From DATKSS01 sp049582065 (GTDB taxonomy: Bacteria > Chloroflexota > Dormibacteria > Dormibacterales > Dormibacteraceae): a stretch of DNA of 12,001 bases. The position numbers were made by a program, and so were the translations under genes. The notes below the pieces were generated by a model that saw nothing but the letters and a program-made list of their open reading frames with translations, had not been told where the DNA came from and ran no database searches. Location of the stretch: positions 1 through 12,001 of the forward strand of contig JBAUTF010000059.1 of NCBI GenBank assembly GCA_049582065.1, in the 5' to 3' direction. Shown one piece after another: positions 6,738-11,931 of this stretch. Position 1 is the first letter of the stretch. The number at the start of each line of letters is the position of its first letter.

Positions 6738-7438
6738 TTCAAGTACCTGTCAAACCAATCCGCGGCCAGCGATGCGACCTGCTCGAGGGTGCCCGGTTCC
6801 TCGAAAAGATGCGTCGCCCCCGGCACGATCTCCAGCCGCTTCTCACACGAGAGCCTGAGCAACGCCTGCCGGTTCAGAGCTATGACAGCTTCGTCGTCGC
6901 CGCCGACGATGAGCAGGGTCGGGGACTTCACGGCGCCGAGGGCGTCGTGGGCCATGTCCGGCCGGCCTCCACGCGAGACGACTGCGCTCACCTTGCCTCG
7001 CCACCCGGCGGCGGCGGCCACGAGCGCGGCGGCAGCGCCGGTGCTGGCCCCGAAGTAGCCCAGAGGCAGCTGGCTGGTGGAGGGGTTGGCCCTGATCCAA
7101 TCGGACGCGGTCTCGAGCCGCCCGGACAAAAGACCGATGTCAAAGCGCAGGCTGCCGCCGGTCGCCTCATCGAGCGCCTCTTCGGCCGGCGTCAGCAAGT
7201 CCATCAGCAAGGTCGCGAGGCTCGCTTTCTGCAACTCCTGCGCCACGAAGCGGTTGCGCGGGCTGTGCCTGCTGCTCCCGCTGCCGTGCGCGAACAGGAC
7301 TATGCCATGGGCACGCGGCGGGATCACCAGGTCGCCCGCGATCGAAGCGTCCCCGGCCGGGATCGAAACGGTGCTCAACTCCGCCTCGACGGCCGGGTTT
7401 CTCACAGCTCTGGCTCCGGATCCAATGTCTCCAGGCAT
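6734..7438 (-). CDS. Alpha/beta hydrolase, dienelactone-hydrolase-like
   Basis: A soluble serine hydrolase of 234 residues. The nucleophile elbow GASTG carries Ser132. The acid is in GGDDEAVI (Asp181 or Asp182) and the catalytic His is His210 in GATHLFEEPGTL. The oxyanion-side motif is VLFAHGSGSSRHSPRNRFVA. This pattern fits the dienelactone-hydrolase-like proteins that pair with phosphoribosyltransferases; the natural substrate is unknown. ATG 7438 gives the longest frame. GTG 7405, with a GGAG eight bases upstream, would give 223 residues and is a real alternative. It is the first gene of the minus-strand operon, overlaps the phosphoribosyltransferase by four bases, and is divergent from rtcB. 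Confidence 0.88.
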   Translation of the reverse strand: MPGDIGSGARAVRNPAVEAELSTVSIPAGDASIAGDLVIPPRAHGIVLFAHGSGSSRHSPRNRFVAQELQKASLATLLMDLLTPAEEALDEATGGSLRFDIGLLSGRLETASDWIRANPSTSQLPLGYFGASTGAAAALVAAAAGWRGKVSAVVSRGGRPDMAHDALGAVKSPTLLIVGGDDEAVIALNRQALLRLSCEKRLEIVPGATHLFEEPGTLEQVASLAADWFDRYLK

Positions 7439-7481
7439 GGCTCGCCGAGCAACACGTTAAGACGGTTGGGCGGGCCCAGCC

Positions 7482-7497
7482 AGGGCCTAACGGCCCC
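7482..7497. promoter_or_regulatory. Palindromic GGGCC-N4-GGCCC element in the divergent hydrolase/rtcB region
   Basis: The sequence A-GGGCC-TAAC-GGCCC-C is an exact 5-bp inverted repeat with a 4-bp spacer. Read on the minus strand it is GGGCC-GTTA-GGCCC-T. This closely resembles the arrangement I recall for DosR-type (NarL/FixJ-family) sites, GGGAC-N4-GTCCC or GGCCC. It lies upstream of both divergent genes, so it cannot be a terminator for either. On the minus strand its GGCCC begins 49 bases before hydrolase ATG 7438. An operator for the hydrolase operon is the simplest reading; binding by a named regulator is inference. Confidence 0.45.
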
Positions 7498-7550
7498 CTG
7501 GAGGCATCCCGGTCGGCTGCCTCCACCAGGACCCGGCGCCCCGAACCGGC

Positions 7551-7565
7551 GGGACGTTCGGCTCT
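7551..7565 (+). promoter_or_regulatory. Candidate operator upstream of rtcB (GGGAC-N4-GGCTC)
   Basis: The sequence is GGGAC-GTTC-GGCTC-T. It differs at a single half-site base from the recalled DosR-like form GGGAC-N4-GGCCC-T and ends in the same T. GGCTC starts 39 bases before GTG 7599. A TTGACC at 7565-7570 overlaps its end and could act as a -35 element, but no good -10 hexamer follows. Confidence 0.35.
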
Positions 7566-7598
7566 TGACCGGGAGGTGGCCGCGCCCGCAAGGTCGGG

Positions 7599-9056
7599 GT
7601 GGTGGCACAGCGCGCCCTGCTCGAGACACCTTCCATCCGCGACCTCGTCGCCGAGACGCCGTACCGATGGGTCATCCCGCGCCGCGGCGCCATGCGAGTG
7701 CCGGGAGTCGTCTTTGCCTCCCAGGCGCTGCTGCCGGCAGTCCTAGGCGACCGGTCGATCGAGCAGCTGATCAACGTCGCGACCCTGCCTGGAATCGTCA
7801 AGGCAAGCTTTGCCATGCCCGACATCCATTGGGGTTACGGGTTCCCGATCGGCGGGGTGGCCGCTACCGACGTGGCGCAGGGAGGGGTTGTCTCGCCGGG
7901 TGGAGTCGGCTTCGACATCTCCTGCGGCGTCCGCCTCCTGGCGACCTCGATGGATGTCGACCACGTGCGACCGCGCATGGAGGAGTTGATGACCGCGCTG
8001 GGCCATCGCGTGCCGGCAGGGCTGGGCGGAACCGGCATCTGGAGAGTCGACGAAAACGGCATCGAGAAGGTACTGAGATCAGGAGCGCGCGCCGCCGTGG
8101 AAGCCGGATACGGCACCCAGGAAGACCTCGAACGTTGCGAGGACATGGGTGGCTTGCCGGTGGAGGACGTATCCAGCGTCAGCCGCCACGCGCTGGACCG
8201 CGGCTTGGGACAGCTCGGAAGCCTCGGGTCGGGCAACCACTTCATCGAGGTGCAGCTCGTCGAGCGCATCGTCGACGCGAAGGCCGCGGCCGCGTTCGGC
8301 CTGCGCGAGGGGCAGGTGACCGTGATGATTCACACCGGCTCGCGCGGTCTCGGGCACCAGGTCTGCAGCGACCACGTCCGCGCAATGTTGAAGTCGCTGC
8401 TCCAGTACCGCATCAAGCTCCCCGATCCGCAACTGGCGGCGGCCCCCGTCGACTCGCCCCATGGACGTCGCTATATGAACGCCATGGCTGCGGCCGCCAA
8501 CTTCGGGCGGGCGAACCGCCAGGTGCTCACCTGGGGAGTCCGTCAGGAGCTCGACGCCGTGCTTGGTGAGCATGACGTGACCGTCGTCTACGACGTCTCG
8601 CACAACCTGGCCAAGCTCGAGAGGCACGAGGTGGATGGCGCCTCGCTACTGCTCTGCGTGCACCGAAAAGGTGCCACCAGGGCTCTGCCGGCCGGGCATC
8701 CCGACCTGCCGGACGTCTATCGTGCCGCCGGCCAGCCCGTCCTGGTGCCGGGCTCGATGGGCACTGCCTCGTACGTCCTTGTCGGTGAGCCCGGCAACCA
8801 GGCTTTCGCCTCCACCTGTCACGGCGCGGGAAGGACCATGAGCCGGCACCAGGCCATGCGGATGGTGCGCGGCGCCGAGCTTCAGAGCGACCTCCGAGGT
8901 AGGGGCGTCATCGTCGAGACGCGCTCCCTGAGGTCGCTTCCCGAGGAGACGCCCGAGGCCTACAAAGACGTCGATGAGGTCGTCCGGACCTGCGAGGGGG
9001 CGGGGCTCTCACGTCCGGTAGCCCGGCTTCGGCCGCTGGGCGTGCTCAAGGGCTGA
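7599..9056 (+). CDS. rtcB: RNA-splicing ligase RtcB
   Basis: RtcB joins RNA 2',3'-cyclic phosphate or 3'-phosphate ends to 5'-OH ends using GTP and Mn2+, in tRNA and rRNA repair. The protein has 485 residues from GTG 7599 (GTG 7602 is equally possible). The metal-binding set is complete: Cys109 in GFDISCGVR, His214 in LGSGNHFIEV, His245 in MIHTGSRGLGHQV and His335 in YDVSHNLAKLE. The nucleotide-accepting His408 is in TCHGAGRTMSRHQA, and HRKGATRALPAGHP and PGSMGTASYVL are intact. The His214-His245 spacing of 31 equals that of the characterised Pyrococcus enzyme. It is divergent from the hydrolase operon and followed by the hibernation-factor gene. Archease, its usual activator, is encoded 2.1 kb downstream on the same strand rather than adjacent. 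Confidence 0.97.
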   Translation: MVAQRALLETPSIRDLVAETPYRWVIPRRGAMRVPGVVFASQALLPAVLGDRSIEQLINVATLPGIVKASFAMPDIHWGYGFPIGGVAATDVAQGGVVSPGGVGFDISCGVRLLATSMDVDHVRPRMEELMTALGHRVPAGLGGTGIWRVDENGIEKVLRSGARAAVEAGYGTQEDLERCEDMGGLPVEDVSSVSRHALDRGLGQLGSLGSGNHFIEVQLVERIVDAKAAAAFGLREGQVTVMIHTGSRGLGHQVCSDHVRAMLKSLLQYRIKLPDPQLAAAPVDSPHGRRYMNAMAAAANFGRANRQVLTWGVRQELDAVLGEHDVTVVYDVSHNLAKLERHEVDGASLLLCVHRKGATRALPAGHPDLPDVYRAAGQPVLVPGSMGTASYVLVGEPGNQAFASTCHGAGRTMSRHQAMRMVRGAELQSDLRGRGVIVETRSLRSLPEETPEAYKDVDEVVRTCEGAGLSRPVARLRPLGVLKG

Positions 9057-9086
9057 GCGGCGCGACTTCACGGCGCGCCGGTCCCT

Positions 9087-9100
9087 CGGCCCGCAGGCCG
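9087..9100 (+). terminator. Small hairpin between rtcB and the hibernation-factor gene
   Basis: CGGCC at 9087-9091 pairs with GGCCG at 9096-9100 around the loop CGCA. No U-tract follows. It may be an attenuating or processing hairpin in a shared rtcB transcript, or just GC-rich spacer; it also overlaps the candidate GGCCC box. Confidence 0.2.
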
Positions 9101-9110
9101 GATGGCCCTG
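9095..9110 (+). promoter_or_regulatory. Candidate operator upstream of the ribosome hibernation factor
   Basis: The sequence AGGCC-GGAT-GGCCC-TG is an inverted repeat with one mismatch and a 4-bp spacer. GGCCC starts 43 bases before ATG 9147. It contains the ATG at 9102, so if it is an operator the protein cannot start there. Confidence 0.3.
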
Positions 9111-9146
9111 ACGATTGACGATCGCTCCTCCGAAGATCGAGACGAT

Positions 9147-9461
9147 ATGCAAGTCCAGATCAGCGACCGCACCCACCACCTACCGTCCGAGCTCCGGGCC
9201 TACGTCGAAGAGAGGTTAGAGAGCCTTGGCGACCACCTCGACTTGATTGCCGGGGCCGATGTCGAGTTCATCCGCGACGTGAAGAAGAGGCCGGAACCGC
9301 TCCATGTGGTGAAGATCAACCTGCACCTCCTGGGCCACCGCTTGCCCGGCCTCCGGGCCGGCGCGACAGGCCACGACCCGCGCATCACGTTCGACCTGGC
9401 GATGATCAAGATCGCACACGAGGTCGATCAGCTGAAGGAAAGGGTCAAAGCGCACCCCTGA
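9147..9461 (+). CDS. Ribosome hibernation promoting factor, short form (S30AE/RaiA family)
   Basis: A small protein of the sigma-54-modulation/S30AE family, which binds the decoding centre of the 30S subunit and silences ribosomes in stationary phase or stress. From ATG 9147 it has 104 residues: MQVQISDRTHHLPSELRAYV, then a conserved helix-strand pattern (EERLESLGDHLDLIAGADVEF, strand HVVKINLHLLG) and a C-terminal helix (LAMIKIAHEVDQLKERVKAH). The longer frame from ATG 9102 adds 15 polar residues that do not look like family sequence. It lacks the C-terminal dimerisation domain of long HPF, so it is HPF/YfiA-like in architecture. No strong ribosome site is visible. It follows rtcB by 90 bases and is convergent with the next gene. 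The ORF is sure; the family assignment rests on pattern and length. Confidence 0.8.
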   Translation: MQVQISDRTHHLPSELRAYVEERLESLGDHLDLIAGADVEFIRDVKKRPEPLHVVKINLHLLGHRLPGLRAGATGHDPRITFDLAMIKIAHEVDQLKERVKAHP

Positions 9462-9488
9462 CGCGCGTCGCCGAGGCCCGGCTGCGGA

Positions 9489-9893
9489 TCAGATCCCCGG
9501 CCGCACCTTTTGCATGTGGTACTCCTCGATTCGCTCGTAGACCTCGTCCGGAAACACGAGATCCCTGTAGACGTTGCAGCCGTCCGGGTCGCCCGGGTTG
9601 GAGCAGATCGGGAAGTCCTGGTGGCGCTGCCACTCCAGGATCCGGGTGCGGGTCGGAGGGCTGTAGTCGTGAGTGCTGACCTGGTGGATGAGGCTTGCCG
9701 CCTCGTCCTCGGAGAAATCGGGGTTCTTCATCAGGTAGCGCATGACCTCGTCCCGCGGGAGGAAGTAGCGCGCAACGATGGCGAACACGAGCCGGCCGTA
9801 ATGGCCGATATCCTTGCCCTCATCCAGCGCGCCCATGAGGTGGGCCATCATCGAACTCGACCGCAGATCGTCTGTTGGCATCAACCGAAGCAT
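9489..9893 (-). CDS. Conserved-looking hypothetical protein with a Cx8C
   Basis: A soluble 134-residue protein with no membrane segment or signal peptide. It reads like a real folded domain. Helices fall at GHYGRLVFAIVARYFLPRDE and EVMRYLMKNPDFSEDEAASL, followed by THDYSPPTRTRILEWQRHQD. The C-terminal motif FPICSNPGDPDGCNVYRDL has two Cys eight residues apart, and the chain ends EEYHMQKVRPGI. I cannot assign a family. Two Cys plus nearby His (HQD, EEYH) could bind a metal, which is a guess. The start is uncertain: ATG 9893, ATG 9881 and the ATG pair at 9851/9848 are possible and none has a strong ribosome site. It is convergent with the hibernation factor and divergent from FBP aldolase/phosphatase. 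Confidence 0.72.
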   Translation of the reverse strand: MLRLMPTDDLRSSSMMAHLMGALDEGKDIGHYGRLVFAIVARYFLPRDEVMRYLMKNPDFSEDEAASLIHQVSTHDYSPPTRTRILEWQRHQDFPICSNPGDPDGCNVYRDLVFPDEVYERIEEYHMQKVRPGI

Positions 9894-9964
9894 GGCCCGG
9901 AGCGTCCGGCCTGGTCAGGGTCGAAGGGCTGCCGGAATCCGGGACCACTGGACACGCTGGCGGA

Positions 9965-9980
9965 TGGTCGATCGGCCCTG
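9965..9980 (+). promoter_or_regulatory. Candidate operator upstream of FBP aldolase/phosphatase
   Basis: The sequence is TGGTC-GATC-GGCCC-TG. It shares the 12-mer TCGGCCCTGTCC (9972-9983) with the region before the 67-residue gene (11670-11681). A TAGCGA at 9998-10003 could be a -10 element; the box would then sit over the -35 region, centred about 38-40 bases before transcription start. That geometry fits a class II activator, but is inferred. Confidence 0.3.
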
Positions 9981-10020
9981 TCCAGGCGGTGGCCCCCTAG
10001 CGAACATTGCTGCAGAGGTG

Positions 10021-10033
10021 GCGCTTTTAGCGC
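10021..10033 (+). other. Small stem-loop in the leader of FBP aldolase/phosphatase
   Basis: GCGCT at 10021-10025 pairs with AGCGC at 10029-10033 around TTT, with a flanking G-T wobble. It ends nine bases before the GGAGG ribosome site, so it could affect translation or RNA stability. It may equally be a chance structure. Confidence 0.25.
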
Positions 10034-10041
10034 TGCCCGAT

Positions 10042-10046
10042 GGAGG
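10042..10046 (+). promoter_or_regulatory. Ribosome binding site of FBP aldolase/phosphatase
   Basis: GGAGG lies six bases before ATG 10053 and fixes this start. The frame is open upstream to about 9510, but that part is antisense to the hypothetical gene. Confidence 0.7.
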
Positions 10047-10052
10047 CGCGAG

Positions 10053-11174
10053 ATGGAAACGACCCTTTCGGTCATCAAAGCCGACACCGGGGGATACGTC
10101 GGCCACACCGACGTCCACCCGAGAATGCTGGAGCTGGCTCAGGCCAGGCTGGCGACGGCGGCGCGCGATGGGTTGCTGATCGACTTCCACGTCAACCGCG
10201 TGGGCGATGACCTGGCCTTGATCATGACCCACACCAAGGGAGTCGAGCACCCGGCGGTGCACGGGTTGGCGTGGGAGGTCTTCAAGGAGACCACCAAGAT
10301 CGCCAAAGAGCTCGGGCTCTACGGCGCCGGCCAGGACATCCTCAAGGAGTCGTTCAGCGGCAACCTCCGCGGCATGGGCCCGGGCTACGCCGAGATGACG
10401 TTCACCGAACGACCCAGTGAGCCGATCCTCGTTTTCCTCGCGGACAAGACCGAGCCGGGCGCCTTCAACCTCCCCCTCTCCAAGATGTTCGGCGACGCCT
10501 TCAACACTGCGGGGCTCGTCATCGACAGCAAGATGCATGCCGGCTTCGACTTCGAGGTGCTGGACCTGAAGCAGTCACGCGCCATCGTCTTCAAGGTGCC
10601 GGCCGAGTTCTACGACCTGTTGATGCTGATCGGCGCGGTGCACCGGTACGTTGTACGCACGGTACGCTCGCGGCAGCTGGGAGAGATCGGAGCCGCCAGC
10701 TCCACGCAGCGCCTCTCGTTGATCGCCGGGCGATACGTGGGCAAGGACGACCCGGTCATGATCGTGCGAACGCAGAGCGGCCTGCCGGCGGTGGGCGAGG
10801 TGCTCGAACCGTTCGCGTATCCGCACCTGGTCGGAGGCTGGATGCGGGGGTCGCATTTCGGCCCTCTCATGCCCTGCTCCGTCGTCGACGCGACGCCAAG
10901 CCGCTTCGACGGTCCGCCTCGCATCGTCTGCCTCGGTTTCCAGCTCAAAGACGGCAAGCTCACCGGGCCGCGCGACATGTTCGCCGACCCAGGCTTCGAC
11001 CGGGCCCGGCAGCAGGCCAACGAGATCGCCGATTACCTGCGCCGCATGGGACCGTTTGAACCGCACCGCGCCGGGCTGGACGAGCTCGAATACACGACCA
11101 TGCCCAGCCTGATCGAGCGCTTCGCCGACAGATGGGTGGACGACCGCGTCTCTGAGCCGGTGGCGAGCCGTTAG
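10053..11174 (+). CDS. Fructose-1,6-bisphosphate aldolase/phosphatase (class V FBPase)
   Basis: A bifunctional gluconeogenic enzyme that condenses dihydroxyacetone phosphate with glyceraldehyde 3-phosphate and dephosphorylates the product to fructose 6-phosphate. It has 373 residues, the normal length. The start TLSVIKADTGGYVGHTDVHP is diagnostic. Further conserved blocks are GDDLALIMTHTKG, AKELGLYGAGQDIL, FSGNLRGMGPGYAEM, LADKTEPGAFNLPL, PHLVGGWMRGSHFGPLMP and the C-terminal MGPFEPHR and LEYTTMP. The Schiff-base Lys and its Tyr partner appear as Tyr228 and Lys231 in AGRYVGKDDPVMIV, one residue from Tyr229/Lys232 of the archaeal enzyme. The Asp-rich metal sites (GDD, ADKTEPG, KDD) are intact. 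The enzyme is typical of archaea and deep-branching bacteria and drives one-way gluconeogenesis. Archease follows, its open frame overlapping this 3' end. Confidence 0.97.
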   Translation: METTLSVIKADTGGYVGHTDVHPRMLELAQARLATAARDGLLIDFHVNRVGDDLALIMTHTKGVEHPAVHGLAWEVFKETTKIAKELGLYGAGQDILKESFSGNLRGMGPGYAEMTFTERPSEPILVFLADKTEPGAFNLPLSKMFGDAFNTAGLVIDSKMHAGFDFEVLDLKQSRAIVFKVPAEFYDLLMLIGAVHRYVVRTVRSRQLGEIGAASSTQRLSLIAGRYVGKDDPVMIVRTQSGLPAVGEVLEPFAYPHLVGGWMRGSHFGPLMPCSVVDATPSRFDGPPRIVCLGFQLKDGKLTGPRDMFADPGFDRARQQANEIADYLRRMGPFEPHRAGLDELEYTTMPSLIERFADRWVDDRVSEPVASR

Positions 11175-11199
11175 CGAGCGGGCGCAGCGATCCCGGGTC

Positions 11200-11634
11200 C
11201 TGCCCGATCGAGCCCCGGTCGGGGTTCGTTTCCTGGAGCACACCGCGGACGCGGCGATCGAGGTGCGGGCTCGATCGCTGGAAGGCTGCTTCGCGCGCGC
11301 GGCCGCAGGCATGTTCGCCTGCTTCACAGCGCCCATCGGCCTCACCACGTCGATGCAGGCGGTTGACGTTGACGTCGAGGCTGACGGCGTCGGTGAGCTC
11401 CTGTTGACCTGGCTCGAGGAGCTCCTGTACCAATCCGAGGTCAAGGGTCTGGCCCTGCACGAGTTCACGGTCACCCAGGTGTCGAAACAGCGGATGAAGG
11501 GCTCCGCTCGCGGCCCGAGATTCGGTGACGGATCGGAGACGACTGGCCCTGCGGTGAAGGCGGTGACCCGGCATGGCTTCGAGCTGCGAAAGTCCCGTGG
11601 CTACTGGGTGGCTCGAGTCCTGTTCGACGTATGA
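11200..11634 (+). CDS. Archease, RtcB-activating protein (start codon not standard)
   Basis: Archease promotes guanylylation and turnover of RtcB. The family N-terminus, VRFLEHTADAAIEVRARSLE, begins in frame at about 11224. The C-terminus VKAVTRHGFEL...GYWVARVLFDV is also typical, and the length from there (about 136 residues) is normal. The Asp of HTAD (11248-11250), a known metal ligand, must be included for function. No in-frame ATG, GTG or TTG exists between the upstream stop at 11110-11112 and that motif; the first is GTG 11263, inside the domain. CTG 11200 is the nearest in-frame near-cognate codon and is used here provisionally; CTG 11152, inside the FBPase 3' end, is another. Non-AUG initiation, coupling to the FBPase gene, N-terminal decay or a sequence error are all possible. 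Family call sure, start unsure. Confidence 0.85.
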   Translation: MPDRAPVGVRFLEHTADAAIEVRARSLEGCFARAAAGMFACFTAPIGLTTSMQAVDVDVEADGVGELLLTWLEELLYQSEVKGLALHEFTVTQVSKQRMKGSARGPRFGDGSETTGPAVKAVTRHGFELRKSRGYWVARVLFDV

Positions 11635-11662
11635 AGCCTCAGTCGAAGGTCACTCCAAGTTC

Positions 11663-11678
11663 AAGCATTTCGGCCCTG
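11663..11678 (+). promoter_or_regulatory. Candidate GGCCCTG box upstream of the 67-residue gene
   Basis: The sequence is AAGCA-TTTC-GGCCC-TG. The spacer and right half fit the proposed operator; the left half does not. GGCCC starts 56 bases before ATG 11728, and the 12-mer at 11670-11681 is identical to that upstream of FBP aldolase/phosphatase. Confidence 0.25.
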
Positions 11679-11712
11679 TCCGGCATCCTCCTGGCCCTTG
11701 ACACTTGACTCA

Positions 11713-11718
11713 AAGGAG
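11713..11718 (+). promoter_or_regulatory. Ribosome binding site of the 67-residue protein
   Basis: AAGGAG lies nine bases before ATG 11728. It rules out the in-frame TTG at 11698, which sits upstream of this site. Confidence 0.65.
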
Positions 11719-11727
11719 ACGACATCC

Positions 11728-11931
11728 ATGATCAACCTGATTCCGCCCGAAGGAGCCACCGAAGAGCAGCTCGACGCTTTCGTGGCGAGTCTGCGAAAGG
11801 ATGCCCGCGAGCACGTCCGCGAGCTGCTCGCCGCCGGCGCGCCGGAGATGGAGATTGCCGACTACATCGCGAGTCTCGAGCCGACGGAGGAGGACTCGAT
11901 TACACCGAACAGCGAAGGGGGAACGGCATGA
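11728..11931 (+). CDS. Small acidic hypothetical protein (67 residues)
   Basis: A short soluble, acidic protein beginning MINLIPPEGATEEQLDAFVA. Two predicted helices (EEQLDAFVASLRKDAREHV and EMEIADYIASLEPTE) are joined by LLAAGAPE, with a polar tail ending NSEGGTA. The start has a good AAGGAG site. The stop overlaps the next start (ATGA at 11928-11931), indicating a translationally coupled pair. I recognise no family. The two-helix layout with alternating acidic and hydrophobic residues could be a protein-binding module such as an antitoxin, adaptor or anti-sigma partner; nothing seen decides this. It lies 93 bases after archease and carries the shared GGCCCTGTCC element upstream. Confidence 0.68.
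   Translation: MINLIPPEGATEEQLDAFVASLRKDAREHVRELLAAGAPEMEIADYIASLEPTEEDSITPNSEGGTA

Noticed and set aside
6476..8569. A 697-codon plus-strand open frame spanning the phosphoribosyltransferase, hydrolase and rtcB regions
   Set aside because: Its product is Arg/Pro/Gly-rich with no domain pattern. It is antisense to two clear minus-strand enzymes and out of frame with rtcB, whose motifs are intact. Long stop-free antisense frames are expected in GC-rich DNA.
9510..10052. N-terminal extension of FBP aldolase/phosphatase back to 9510
   Set aside because: The extension is antisense to the 9489-9893 gene and does not look like family sequence. The enzyme's conserved N-terminus starts at ATG 10053 with GGAGG six bases upstream.
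11698..11703. TTGACA as a -35 promoter element for the 67-residue gene
   Set aside because: A -10 element at normal spacing would fall on the start codon region and no TATAAT-like hexamer is present.
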